Of a stretch of DNA of 33,888 bases, positions 1 to 15,527 are shown piece after piece. The position numbers and the translations under genes were made by a program. The stretch covers positions 15,797-49,684 of the forward strand of contig BRYA01000089.1 in the NCBI GenBank assembly GCA_030267965.1, given 5' to 3'. The notes under the pieces are model-generated. The model saw nothing but the letters and a program-made list of their open reading frames with translations, was not told the origin of the DNA and did no database searches. Position 1 is the stretch's first letter, and every line of letters begins with the position of its first letter. This DNA comes from Triparma columacea. Taxonomy: Eukaryota; Sar; Bolidophyceae; Parmales; Triparmaceae.

Positions 1-295
1 TGACCGTTGAAGCTTGCTTAAGCATCGTATTCAAGGACCCCCCCCGGAAGCTATGGTGGTCCATCTTTTGTGAAAGGATGTCCAAGCGGTTCTGCTTATC
101 AACCTCTCTTGCATTCTGAGTCCTTGCACAGAGCGTCCTCAGCCCCGCCATTTCCGCCTTCACGTCTTCCAAATCCCGGTCCTGCACATCAGCCGCGTCA
201 AGGGGGAGGTTCACCTCCTTCTCAAGCAAGGCATCATAATCGAAACTAGGACTCTCTTCATTTGAGCCCTCCTGAGCAGATGCACCGGCACCCAT
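1..295 (-). CDS. Hypothetical protein, 5' end only (runs off left edge)
   Basis: Reading the minus strand from an ATG at 295, the frame stays open for 98 codons to the window edge. The start reads MGAGASAQEGSNEESP and continues into an acidic, charged segment (about residues 18-80) with helix-forming composition and few hydrophobic residues. I see no signal peptide, membrane segment or recognisable catalytic motif, so I do not name a function. It faces away from the ISWI gene: the two possible start codons are about 155 bp apart, so they probably share a divergent promoter. An 8-base C run (39-46) lies inside the frame and keeps it, coding Arg-Gly-Gly. The length and continuous frame support a real 5' exon, but no homology was recognised. 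Confidence 0.55.
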   Translation of the reverse strand, partial: MGAGASAQEGSNEESPSFDYDALLEKEVNLPLDAADVQDRDLEDVKAEMAGLRTLCARTQNAREVDKQNRLDILSQKMDHHSFRGGSLNTMLKQASTV

Positions 296-357
296 TCTCG
301 CGCCGCCCCGAAATGGTGGTAAAACTTAGTTTGCCAACAAGCGACAAACACACCAAC

Positions 358-365
358 TATATAAG
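358..365 (+). promoter_or_regulatory. TATA box of the ISWI gene
   Basis: TATATAAG lies about 90 bp upstream of the first in-frame ATG (451). Transcription would be expected near 388, and no ATG lies between there and 451. It sits in the 155-bp gap between divergent genes, which probably works as a shared promoter. Confidence 0.45.
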
Positions 366-450
366 AGGAATTCACTGCAGCCAACAGAAATAAAGGGGGG
401 ATAACAGCAAATCATCCCGAATAATCCCGAGATCAGCTCTCGGCTCTCGA

Positions 451-5923
<5,473 letters not shown>

Positions 5924-6054
5924 AGTATGTTGACCGTATTTCGATCTAAGAAGCGATGATTTTAAAAGTGTTGATTTCCAAACTCAATTTTTGTGTTCGA
6001 TTCTTACCAGCAAAATCACCCCCCCCCAACCCCCGTACCCCCCGAAGCCGTACT

Positions 6055-8424
6055 TCAGTGCGTAACAACACTCGTCGACTTCATACCTCTCTTTGGAGGA
6101 GTCTTGTGGACCTCGATATTCTCATCATCGCTGTCGTCGGTGCCCTTTTTGCGAACTGCCCCCTCCTGATCACTCCTCATTTCTTTGCTGTCTTGATGGA
6201 TACCGTCGAAGAAGTTCTTGAGTTCGCGGGGGCAGTATTCCCCAATCCCACCCAAAATCTCCTCGTCCGCGAGGTAGCACTGCAATATGGTAGTCACACC
6301 GATCTCCATGACGTCTGTGAACATATCCGCCACAAACCAAGCGAGGATTCCAGCTAGAACGCAGATCCCGTAGATCGAGTATAGCGTCGTTTCGTAGAAG
6401 TGCTGCAGCGCAAAGAATGTGCAGGTCGCGGTACCGAGGATAACCCACAACTTCGTCAACACGAAGGTAAGGGTGGAGACAAAAGACATGGCCATAATCC
6501 TCAGAATGTTTCGCGCAATGAGTCCGAATGCGTTCTTCGCAGAAGTGCAGAAGGACGTGCCAAAAATTGCAGTCTGCACGTAGGCATTTTTGTTGACGAA
6601 CTTGAGGGAATGACGCAGGGGGTAGTGGTGGAAAAGTGAGAACGCGAAATAAGTTGGGGACTCAAGCATAAATAGCAGCGACAATACCCACCTTGATGAC
6701 CTTCTCCAAGCACCAGAGGCAGCAGAAGCAGCACGCGCGAGCAATTCTTGCGCACGTCCTGTAAGGCATAAAGGAGCTCGTGGGATCGGCTCTCTCCATT
6801 GCCTCAACGCGTGCGTTGATATACGCGAAAATCGAGCGCACAATCTGGACGATGGCGATTATCAAACTCCCGAAAGCTGCCGTGCCTTGGTGGTAGCGCA
6901 TAGCCACCCAGTTCGATTGGAAAAAGGAGGAGGAGTTGACCGTAGATTTCTGCGACAAACGGGGGTTAGGGTGGCCGTCGTACATTCCTCGGATCTTATA
7001 ATTCTCGCATCCGACTAGGTATGCACAACTCCCTTTCTCACCTCCACCGTAAAGTACCACTTGGCGAATCCGAGAGACAAAGTAATAGATCCAAGTCCTA
7101 TGATAAACTGGGCAGTCCAGTACAACTCGAAAAGGAGGAACCAGAAGGAATACTGGAACGATGCAGAGGGCACACGCAGGATTAGTAAGGAAAGAAAGAA
7201 GCGTGCGGACTACCATAATCATCGATAATAAATACTCACCTTCGCGTTATCCGTGTACTTGTAGTACGAGTACGTGACCTGCACACCACCGATGTCGACA
7301 ACCCCGTCAGTTAGCTCTCCCATGCCCACGACAGTGCACAGGTAAAACACCCAGATGGCGAGGTAGGCGAGGAACCCAACGAGTTGCAACAGGGGGTAAA
7401 GGACCATGATCGGGATTGCACAGACTGCGCGGGCCGTCGCCTTGGTGCATTTCACTGCGAGATTGACACGTTTGCGGACGGCGATTGCGAAGAGGAGCAT
7501 AATTGCGGAGATGGCCCAGCAAACGTAAGCGCTGACCTGGAAGGCAGTGATCTGCCACGTTGTTTCAGGGTTGGTCGTGGAGTTGGAGTTGTTCTTATAG
7601 TCCTGGTAGCTCGTGAAGCAAAAGACGCCGACGCCACCTATTAGAAGTGGTATCGTCAACAAACTGCAGCGAGCGTAGTGAACCACCGAGAGAGCATGGC
7701 GTTAGCGGGTCTTTGTCACTGTGTTGCTTTGTTTCCCTCCCCATTCTTACCTGACCCAAGTTATCACTGCAGCGAACTTCGGGATACGAAGGATGAGCAA
7801 GAAAAGAAAGGACAGCACGAACGAGATGCCCAGCCCGCAGCCAAAGAGCACGGGAGCGGATGTCCAGACGTCACTCGCAAACCTCTCAGCCGTGTTCATG
7901 GTATCCGTGACGCTGCCTTGGAAATTCGTGCCACTAGCAGCATCAAAGTAAGTGTTCAGGGTGGTGTACGAAGTTGGAATGCAGCGGTTGAGGAGGTTGA
8001 GTGACTCGTACTTTGGCATGCACTCGCTGTTAGCGACCAGATTAGCTGCCGTGACACCACCACCAACAGTCACCCCATAACGGCAGGTCAAGTCGGACTG
8101 AGTCCAAGCGGCCGGATTCGTCGTGATGGCCGGGCCCGTGTAGCACCCTGTGGTGCAAACGCCATTCCCACTCAAGTCTGTGAACTGCAGTGATGGAAGA
8201 GATGACATTGTGTCTTGACCGCAAATCTGTCCGAGGTAGTCAACGGGCATGACTACGGTCCAGAAATTCGATAAGGGCCAAGCAATCCATGCCACCGCCG
8301 TCATTGCTGCCCAGGACCCGATTTTCAAGAGGAGGAAAAGAATGTCCGTGGTTTTTCGGTCTGTGATTGGTCCCTCAAAGTCGGGGGGAGCTCTAAATTT
8401 CGACGGTGACGAAGGGGGAGCCAT
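6055..8424 (-). CDS. Choline transporter-like protein (SLC44/CTL family)
   Basis: Five exons on the minus strand: 8424-7751, 7663-7240, 7152-7042, 6949-6692, 6600-6055, giving about 670 aa. The N-terminus has the CTL pattern: a short cytosolic part, then DRKTTDILFLLL, one membrane span and a large cysteine-containing loop (CTTGCY, SECMPKYESL, RCIP). About nine further hydrophobic spans follow. The C-terminal half carries the family core, EKVIKFVNKNAYVQTAIFG, then FCTSAKNAFGLIARNI. The family comprises multi-pass plasma-membrane or organelle proteins linked to choline and related transport; the substrate here is inferred from family only. The tail is acidic and hydrophilic (TDDSDDENIEVHK). The stop lies 131 bp from the ISWI stop, so the genes converge. 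The start at 8424 is the first ATG after a possible 5' UTR splice acceptor (TCCGCAG). Confidence 0.9.
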
Positions 8425-8796
8425 ATTCAGAGGAACCTGCGGAGAGTGATTGAGAGAGAGAGTGTGTAAGTAGATTGATCTGAAGGAACAGACGAATAGA
8501 GGGAGACGACATTGAGGACAAAAAATGCATGAAATGCCCATGATCAGGGAAATTTCATGGCGTAAGGTGGAGCTTCTAAGTCATATATTAGTCATAAATC
8601 AGGAGGGAAGGCAACGAGGTCTCGAAATTGCGTACAGGTGAGGATCTTCCAAAAAATTGAAACCCAATTTGAAATTGATGAAAAATGAAAAATGTTGTTG
8701 AATTCCCCGAATGAAAACGCGATGAATCTAATCTACCGCAAACCGATTGCCCCCTCCGTTCACTCCCTTTGTCCACTCCCCTCCCCCGCCCCCCCC
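8425..8796. other. Intergenic region, CTL promoter and DUF6824 gene 3' side
   Basis: This 372-bp gap contains the 5' flank of the minus-strand CTL gene and the 3' flank of the next minus-strand gene. A CTCTCTCTC-type pyrimidine stretch (minus strand, about 8450-8462) followed by TCCGCAG suggests a 5' UTR intron. I see no RNA gene or convincing ORF. Confidence 0.4.
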
Positions 8797-11120
8797 TCAA
8801 CCGAAAATCCTCCATCCGTCTAGCATAAGCCCCTCTTCTTCGCTCTCTTCCTCGCCCAGGCTGCTCTCTACTGAGATGACCTTCTCTACATCCTCCGCCC
8901 CCCCCTCCTCCGAGTCGTATCCTTCGAAGGTGAAAACGTGCCTTACCAGGTTCGGGGGTGGTGGGGGTACGTGTTGGGCCTCGAAACTTTGGGCTGGCCC
9001 ATCATTGTTACACTCAATCGTGACGCCCTTCACCCCGTTGATGAGCTCCCCCCTGACGTCTCCAACGGCGTCGACCGACCCGACGCTCTCCATCATACCC
9101 GCGGGAGTACCCACCAGCTGTAAGAGGTTACCAGCGGCCTCGACGTCCTCGTTGAAGCCCGTGTAGACCTCGTTGGGGGGGATGGAGGAGAAAGAGGGGG
9201 GGGAGCAGATGGAGGGTGCGCGCTGTTTTGCGCTCTGGCTTCCGCGGGCACTGCGATTACTGCTGCTGCTGCTCCCACCGCTGCTACTGCTACTGACACT
9301 CCAGCTGCTGCTGCTGCTGCTGATGCTGATGCCGCCAACTCTCGTCGATGACTTCTTATTCACCTTCGATTTCTTCTGGCGCGTCCGCTTCTTGGTCTGC
9401 GATGTGATTATCAAGGACGGATCTGCGCCCGCGTACTGAGCCCGCGTACTGGTGCCTGTCGCGCCTCCATTAACCGACGCAATTATCACCTCCTGGCTTT
9501 GGCTGCTCAGCGGCCTTCCCCTTGGGACGAGCTTGAGCGCCTCGTTAGCATCGTCCAAGAGACCCTGCTCTTCCTTGTTGTCCTTCTTGACCTCCCTCGC
9601 GGCCTTGGCGACCAACTTCGTTAGAGCTAGCTTCCAAATGCGGGCGCTTTCGGCGCTGCGATGAGCGAAGCGAGGCGATTGTGATGACCCGTGAGATGAT
9701 GGTGAGAGCGAGGCAATGGCGGAGGAGCGCAGTGAGGCGATATTGAGGGCACCTCTTGCAGACAAAACGGGTAACCCTACTCATTTGTGTAATTCATACC
9801 TGAACGTGTCGTCCTGGGCTTCGACAATGGTCTTCCAAGCCTCCGTTACAGAGAAAAGGTCGTCGATGGCGCGGTGGCGATGCTTTGCCTTGTCGCGGAG
9901 GTTGTCCCTGAAGTATTGGCGAGTCTGCGAGGGCGAGGCGAGAAGCGGAGGGAGAAAGCGTTTGGCGAGGGAATGATTAGTTGTTGTGTCATGTGCATAG
10001 GTCGCCACATTCTCCTCCTCGCTCACCTTTTCCATAACGTAACGAGGGTCGTTAACAACCGCATACACCGTGTGGTTGCTCCTATCCGCAGCCTTGGCCT
10101 TCTTCGACGACTTCGACGCCCCTTTCTCGAATACGTTGTCGTCAAGCAGCCTTCCAACCTCGAGGAATCTGCAACCGACCAAGGAAAGGACGGAAAGGAG
10201 GGCGACCTGGTGGGTATACCTGCAAGGGCAGTGGGATGGAGGGGGGGGGGAGGGGGGGGGGGATGAGGGGGCTGGTTCTGGCGACCGGGATACTGGTCAA
10301 TCGGATGACACTGGGAGAACAACCCTCCCCCCCCCTCCTCACTACCCTCTCACCTCCCCCGGCTCTTTGTGTCCAGGGAGCCGGTTTCTTTAACGAGGGG
10401 CACTAGCGCCCTCCCCATGCTCCGGTATATGTTATTCCCCGGGTGTAGGTTGGACTAGTACAAAAGGGTTGGTGGTGGTGGGGGTTAGTGAACGCAGCGA
10501 ACTTTAACTGTAGATGATCTCATCACACTCGTTCTCACCTTCCCACCGCGTTCGCATAGAATATCGAGGGGCTTAGGGTCAGATATGACGGTTACGACCT
10601 TGGGTGCTTGTCTGACATCTTGTGGAAAGGGGGTTGAGGGACCTTCTGGAAGTCTGACAGGAGAAGAGGAGGAGGAGACTTTGATCTGCGGCGAGGTAGT
10701 AGTAGTTTAGAATCGCGCGAAGGGTCGTTGTGTTCGCGTGTAGGCGTTGTCGCCCCTTCCCCTTCTCCTCCCCCCCCCCAAACTCACATCATTGATTGAG
10801 ACCACGTCATCTTCCATTGGGGACGTATCATAAGACGACTTCAGGGGCGTTATAACAGGCGCAGCAAAGACCTTCGCCCCCGGCCCGCTCTTCTTCACAA
10901 CGACGATCTTCTTCTTCTTGGGCCTCCTCTTCTTTGCCGGGACTGGATCGGTGCCTGTATACAAGACCTTAGGGGGCCTAGTGACACGACCGCTGCCCGT
11001 TATCGTCATAGAAGTAGGGGATGGGTCAGGAACCACCTCAGTGGAACAATCATCGGTCTCAAGAGGTCCATAGGGCGAAAGAAACAAATTGTGTCTGATT
11101 GTCGGTGGCACATCCGCCAT
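8797..11120 (-). CDS. DUF6824-domain protein A (divergent)
   Basis: Six exons on the minus strand: 11120-10788, 10685-10539, 10454-10354, 10219-10027, 9924-9800, 9655-8797, giving about 585 aa with all phases consistent. Residues about 143-290 match the DUF6824 layout: DPKPLDILCERGGK, then SNLHPGNNIYRSM, then VGCRFLEVGRLLDDNVFEKG, then TRQYFRDNLRDKAKHR. The core is weaker than in the second copy at 12878-14564: ERGG replaces GRGG and AREKTSQ-like residues are replaced. The first exon is basic (KKRRPKKKK, about residues 65-74), which could be a nuclear signal. The last exon is Ser-rich, built on CTG/CAG-type repeats around 9255-9335, and ends acidic. The biochemical role of DUF6824 is not established as far as I know. 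The nuclear location is inference. Confidence 0.75.
9255..9335. repeat. CTG/CTA trinucleotide-rich tract coding poly-serine
   Basis: Runs of CTGCTGCTG and CTACTGCTA on the plus strand encode Ser/Gly-rich stretches of DUF6824 protein A on the minus strand. This is a low-complexity, length-variable coding repeat. Confidence 0.7.
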
Positions 11121-11587
11121 AAGCAGCTGAAATCCTGGGTTGTGGGTGATTGAATTGGTCGGAAAATCGTGCGAGGTTGTTTATTAGTAGTGTGAGAATA
11201 GGATGAGGGCAAAATCGACGAGAATAGGACCAGAGTGAGAGCCAGGAGCTGTGGAAAGCCAAACCCACAGAGAATGGGTTGAGAACCCCCCCATAAAATG
11301 TCAAATATGGCCGTATCTATACGAACTGGTGGATAAAACGAGTCGCCAAACCTGACAATGTAGCCAACATACACATTAGAAAGCGAAGATATTAGCCAAC
11401 GAGCCGATTGGGACAAGGTTACTCACCAAGAAAAGAAATGTGAAAAATTGGGATTCTCGAACACCAAAATTTGCCAATCTCAAAGTTTTTTGAAGGGCAT
11501 TCCTCCTTCCTTTCTCGACGTTTAAAGGGACAGCAACTTTACATCCTCCCAACCATACACTCAACACACACTACCACATACCCTCAA
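11121..11587. promoter_or_regulatory. Divergent promoter region between DUF6824 protein A and the small membrane protein
   Basis: This 467-bp spacer separates two divergent start codons (11120 minus, 11588 plus). It is AT-richer than the genes and contains several ATTGG/CCAAT-like pentamers (near 11152, 11408 and 11448). Short ORFs here have no protein-like composition. The regulatory role is inferred from the gene arrangement. Confidence 0.4.
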
Positions 11588-12594
11588 ATGTCCACCCAAA
11601 ACGGTCACAAAACCATCCACAAAAACTCCTCAATCGCTGACACTTCCTCCCGATACAATGTTGACTGCAACAATCACAGAAACAACACAAACGTACCTCT
11701 TGACGCTTTCACAAATGTGCAAATGAATGGATCAACAATTCTGCAAATGAATGGACCAACAAATGGATCAATAAATGGACCAACAAACGGTTCAAATAAT
11801 CCTGAAAATACAGTCGGCTCCACCTTCAACACAACAACAACTACAACACCAACTTTTAACACTACCACAAACACAACAGCATCCGTATACCCAGATTCAG
11901 TTGGCGTTCGTCTTGTCAGTGACTCGTTAATAACTCCCCACAGTGTAGTTAGAAGGTGTCCTAGCAGCAGCAGTCTGAGCAGCGGAGTAGCCTCAGGGAG
12001 TAGGAGAGTGTCGTGGCAAAAACAAGACGGCGGGGGGGGACAGACGATGAGGGGGAAGGTGAAGAAGGTGGTGAGGAAAATTATCTCGAAGGGGAGGAAC
12101 GTTTTGAGGGGGTGGAGGGAGGAGAACAACATGTCAAGAGCGGTGAGTTTGGGTGTGGGGGGGGGGGGGGGCGGATGCAGGGGGGGAGTGGGATGTTTTC
12201 GGATTCTTTCAAGTGGGGCGTTGCGGGTTCTGAGTTTGCGGTGCTGTAATGTAGCGATATCTTGATCTTCATGACAATCTATGTCCTCCTCAATTCACGA
12301 ATACATCGACACTTACACACTCCCTCCTCCCCTCAACTTTCAGTTCTGGTACGGCAATATAGGTAAGGCCCAACCCTTCTCAAGCCCTGCCCTCAAAGCT
12401 TCACTTAACCCCCTCCCCCCCCCCCCCACAAAATCCCAGCCTTCTTCATCTTCATCCTTTTAATCCTCTTCTCCTTCAAGTTGTACACGTCGATAATCAA
12501 GCCCATCTACGTGTTTTTCGCATACGATAACGGCCCATTCAAGGCATGGAGGAGCAGTCACGGCGGTGGCGCAAAGCTGGATTGGGGGGATTGA
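11588..12594 (+). CDS. Asn/Thr-rich protein with one C-terminal membrane span
   Basis: Three exons: 11588-12142, 12344-12362 (only 19 nt) and 12440-12594, giving about 242 aa. Residues 1-110 are rich in Asn, Thr and Gly, with short repeats of the type QMNGST, QMNGPT and NGPTNGS from a repeated 12-15-bp unit (11720-11800). A serine cluster follows (about 140-150). A basic helix with many Lys/Arg (GKVKKVVRKIISKGRNVLRG, near 160-180) then precedes one hydrophobic span (AFFIFILLILFSF) and a short hydrophilic tail ending AKLDWGD. The basic patch beside a single span suggests an anchored protein with a large soluble N-terminal region. I do not recognise a family. The two small 3' exons have good splice sites and restore an open frame to a stop, but the structure needs transcript support. 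Confidence 0.6.
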
Positions 12595-12877
12595 AAGGGA
12601 AAAAAAAAACTGAAGAGAGAAAAAGAGAGAGAGAAAGACAGAAAACGGAACACACCACCCCAGGACAGTTTTGTGGTGGTGGTGGTGGGGGGAGAGGGGT
12701 AAAACTGTGAGATGAGAAGGGGTTATAAAATAAGGCAGAACGAACGTCTGTCTTTTTGATAAAAATATTATCTCCCTCTGTACCCTTATCATGCATGAAA
12801 TCTCCCCCTCCCTTAACCCCGTCCCCCCCCCCCCCTTAATTCCAAACGTCTCCCAATCCTTAGTAAACCCCCCTCAA

Positions 12878-14564
12878 TTACACCGTAGTAAGTCCCCCAA
12901 ATTTCTCGCTAACCCCTCTAACAAGGTATTCCCCCCCCCCTTCCTCTTCCCCCTCTCTAATTCTCTCTCTCCTAATTTCCTCTTCATCATCAACACTATC
13001 CTCCTCCTCCTCTTCCCTCCCTCTCCCCTGCCCGGGGAATTCTTCGGAGTTAACGGCGGCCCATTTTTCCTTAATCCCCATAGCTTGTTGTCCTTTCGTA
13101 AAACCACCACCCCCACCAACAGCGAGGTTAAATAGTTCCTTCCCCTTCCCCTGTCCCCCCAGTAGACTATTATCCCTCGTCAGTACTTCATCTCCCCCCT
13201 CAAACCCCCCACCGTTGTACCTATATTCCTTCCCTTCCCCCTCCCTCCATCCTAGACTAAGTTGTCTTTTATAAACCCCCCCCCCCTTAACCATCCCATT
13301 CTTCCCTCCCTGTCTCTCTCCCCCCGTAACGTCATCATCATCGAATACACCCCCCATATCGAACTCACTCTGAACCCCAGCGATGGGTTTAGGTACTTGT
13401 ATACTCCCTATACTCGTCTGTGCGACAAAGCTCGGCGGGCTCATCAACCCTCCCGTCGTCGTTGTATTAGTAGGGGTTTTACTAACAGGTGGTACCATCC
13501 TCCCTTCCTCACTCTCTTCATATACCGTCTCCTCCCCATACCCTTTCCTTCCCCCTCCAACAAAATGATCTCTCACAACGTACACGTCCTCCTCTAACCG
13601 TCTTTGAGTAGCTGTACTAACGTTGTGCGTTAAATCAGGCCAGGGTACATCGGACGTTTTTACACGACGTAATCTACCGGCACCAGCTAATACATCCGAA
13701 TCTGATGTTATTGTTGGTGGGGATAATAGGTAAGGATCGAGGTAAGGGTTTGATGTTGATGGTATGTATGTGTCTACGGGGACAACTGGGGGTGCGGAAG
13801 AGAAATTTTTAAAGTCTATAGTAGGTGGGTACTCAAGTCCTGCCTCGAACGCTTGCTGGTCATACGTCATGTTAGTTTGTAGTGGTGGGTAAGGTGGCAT
13901 GGACGTAGGGTTCGGTGGTGATGGTGATTGTGGTGGTGAGTACTGTCGCGTTGGTGACTTACGACCGCGGGAGTCGCGACCGCGGGAGGTACGGGTGGTG
14001 GACTTTTTAGGGTTTAGACCGAGGGCGCGACGGAGCTCAGGCTGGGGGTTGGGGGGGAAGAGGGAGTTTGTTGACGAGGTTTGGAACGTTAGCTAAGGGG
14101 TAGACGCGGATTGGGGACACCGAAAAAGCAACCTCCGTAAGACGCGACCTTCGCTGCGCAGTCCTCTCCATTCCCTTTCCTTTCCTCACCTGCCCCTCCC
14201 TCAGGCACTGGCTGGTCTTCTCCCTGGCTGCCTTCTCTCCAATATCAAAGTAAAGGTTGGTCTCCTGGTCCTTCTTAAGGAATCTCCCCGGCGGATCAAG
14301 GTTCCTTATGAGGTCTACAACCTCGCAGCTGAATTTGAGTTTCCCGCTCTTTGGGCTCTTGCTGTATATGGGTTTGTACGTCTCGATTATCTTCCTGTAG
14401 TTTAGGTTACCCGTGTGGTTGTTGGTACCTCCTCCTCGGCCCATTAGGATGTCGTTGGGGGAGGGGTAGCTTATGGAGGATATCTTGAACTTTACTCCCA
14501 TGGGATTGTATTGGTAACCGTCTTGGGTTACTACGGGGGTGGGTGGTTTGTAGGAGCGGGACAT
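12878..14564 (-). CDS. DUF6824-domain protein B (canonical core)
   Basis: Two exons on the minus strand: 14564-14190 and 14041-12878, giving about 512 aa. Residues about 35-137 carry a well-preserved core: SPNDILMGRGGGTNNH, then TGNLNYRKIIETYKPIY, then DPPGRFLKKD, then AAREKTSQCLREG. The core continues across the intron into PELRRALGLNP, which confirms the splice. The rest of exon 2 is long and low in complexity: an SRGRDSRGRK basic patch, Pro-rich runs, Gly-rich runs and an acidic tail with many Glu. DUF6824 proteins are numerous in diatoms and relatives and have no settled function that I know of. The C-terminal half is compositionally biased, so its exact end is less sure than the domain. 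The gene converges with the 11588-12594 gene, leaving 283 bp between stops. Confidence 0.83.
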
Positions 14565-14635
14565 GTTGTGTGTGTGTATGTAGTGGGTGTGTGTGTGCGT
14601 GGGTATGTGTGTATGTGTAGGTGTGCAGGTGTGTA
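14565..14635. repeat. Degenerate GT microsatellite upstream of DUF6824 protein B
   Basis: About 70 bp made mainly of TG/GTGT with interruptions (TATG, TGCG, TGCAGG), immediately before the start codon of the minus-strand gene. It would lie in that gene's 5' leader as a CA-rich transcript. Confidence 0.75.
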
Positions 14636-14719
14636 GAGTAAATGAGATGTTGTGAGGAGAGAGAGGAAATGGATTGTGTTCTCCTCTCTTTTTGTGATGA
14701 TTTGAGGTCTTTAAAATGC

Positions 14720-14810
14720 TGTAATGTAGCCTATTGTCGTCTAATGTAGTCCAACAAAGCCTAATATAGCCTAACGTATCCTAAAATAGCGCCAGAAAGC
14801 CTAAAATGGA
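14720..14810. repeat. Imperfect CTAATATAGC-type tandem repeat
   Basis: CTAATATAGC, CTAACGTATC and CTAAAATAGC start at 14761, 14771 and 14781 with an exact 10-bp step. Looser copies lie at about 14721, 14741 and 14801. The step equals about one DNA helical turn. Function unknown. Confidence 0.5.
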
Positions 14811-15527
14811 GGCAGAAAGCAGACAAATGAACATTCAGTTTGACGAAGAGGAGAGAAGGATTGGGTTAGAAATATCCACAAAACCACACTTTTTGGCCTT
14901 GAATTGTGATGCGTGGCTAAATGTACGTATGTTCACCCCCTACACATCCACATACACCCATAAATACCCCTATATAGCCATATATATCCTCAACAAATAG
15001 CCATATCCCGCTCCCCAAAAGAACTAGCCAAACAAATCACTAAAACAGACACTATACACACTCATTATACACTATACACAGACACACAACACACACACGT
15101 TCAATCAACTCACAATATATGACAATATAGCCGTAAAATGCCAAACAATATCCTTAGATTTGGCCTTCAAAACCCTCCTTTTTGCCATTTTCTCAACAAT
15201 TTTTCTCATTTTTCTGGAGTCGAGGTTGAATAACTTTTATTGTCCCTGTTAGGGTCAGTTGCGACGAGTACAACACTTCGCAACTGCTTGCCGTCCTAAA
15301 ACGTATCTTGAGGTGCCGTGCAAGGGTCTAGAAAGGGTTGGGGGCTGACGAGGATGAAGTGAGAATTAATTAATAAGGCTGCGTAAAGAATTTTCACTTC
15401 ATTCCTGTGCTTTATTATTCCGTCCTTCTACCTTTCGTAACCTCTAAACCAACATTTGGCTTCTCTCCCCCCCCTTTTCTCCCCCCCTTCCCCAACGATT
15501 CCCTGCCGTTCTCTAACCCATAAGAGT
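14811..15527. other. Gene-poor interval
   Basis: No convincing gene is seen. The stretch holds AC-rich tracts (about 15050-15105), ATATAGCC motifs (14971 and 15124) and a hairpin at 15256-15286: CAGTTGCGA pairs with TCGCAACTG across a 13-nt loop. The hairpin is downstream of the minus-strand kinase stop, so it could lie in that gene's 3' UTR. No tRNA or known RNA fold was recognised. Confidence 0.4.

Noticed and set aside
7219..8541. Reading the CTL gene as separate small proteins
   Set aside because: The pieces share one strand, have matching GT-AG ends and phases, and together give the full CTL layout. They are exons of one gene.
14806..15000. Plus-strand 64-codon ORF (MEAESRQMNIQFDEEERR start)
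   Set aside because: The first 38 residues look passable, but the rest is made of TACACC/TATA-type simple sequence. There is no partner exon or homology, and chance ORFs of this size are common.
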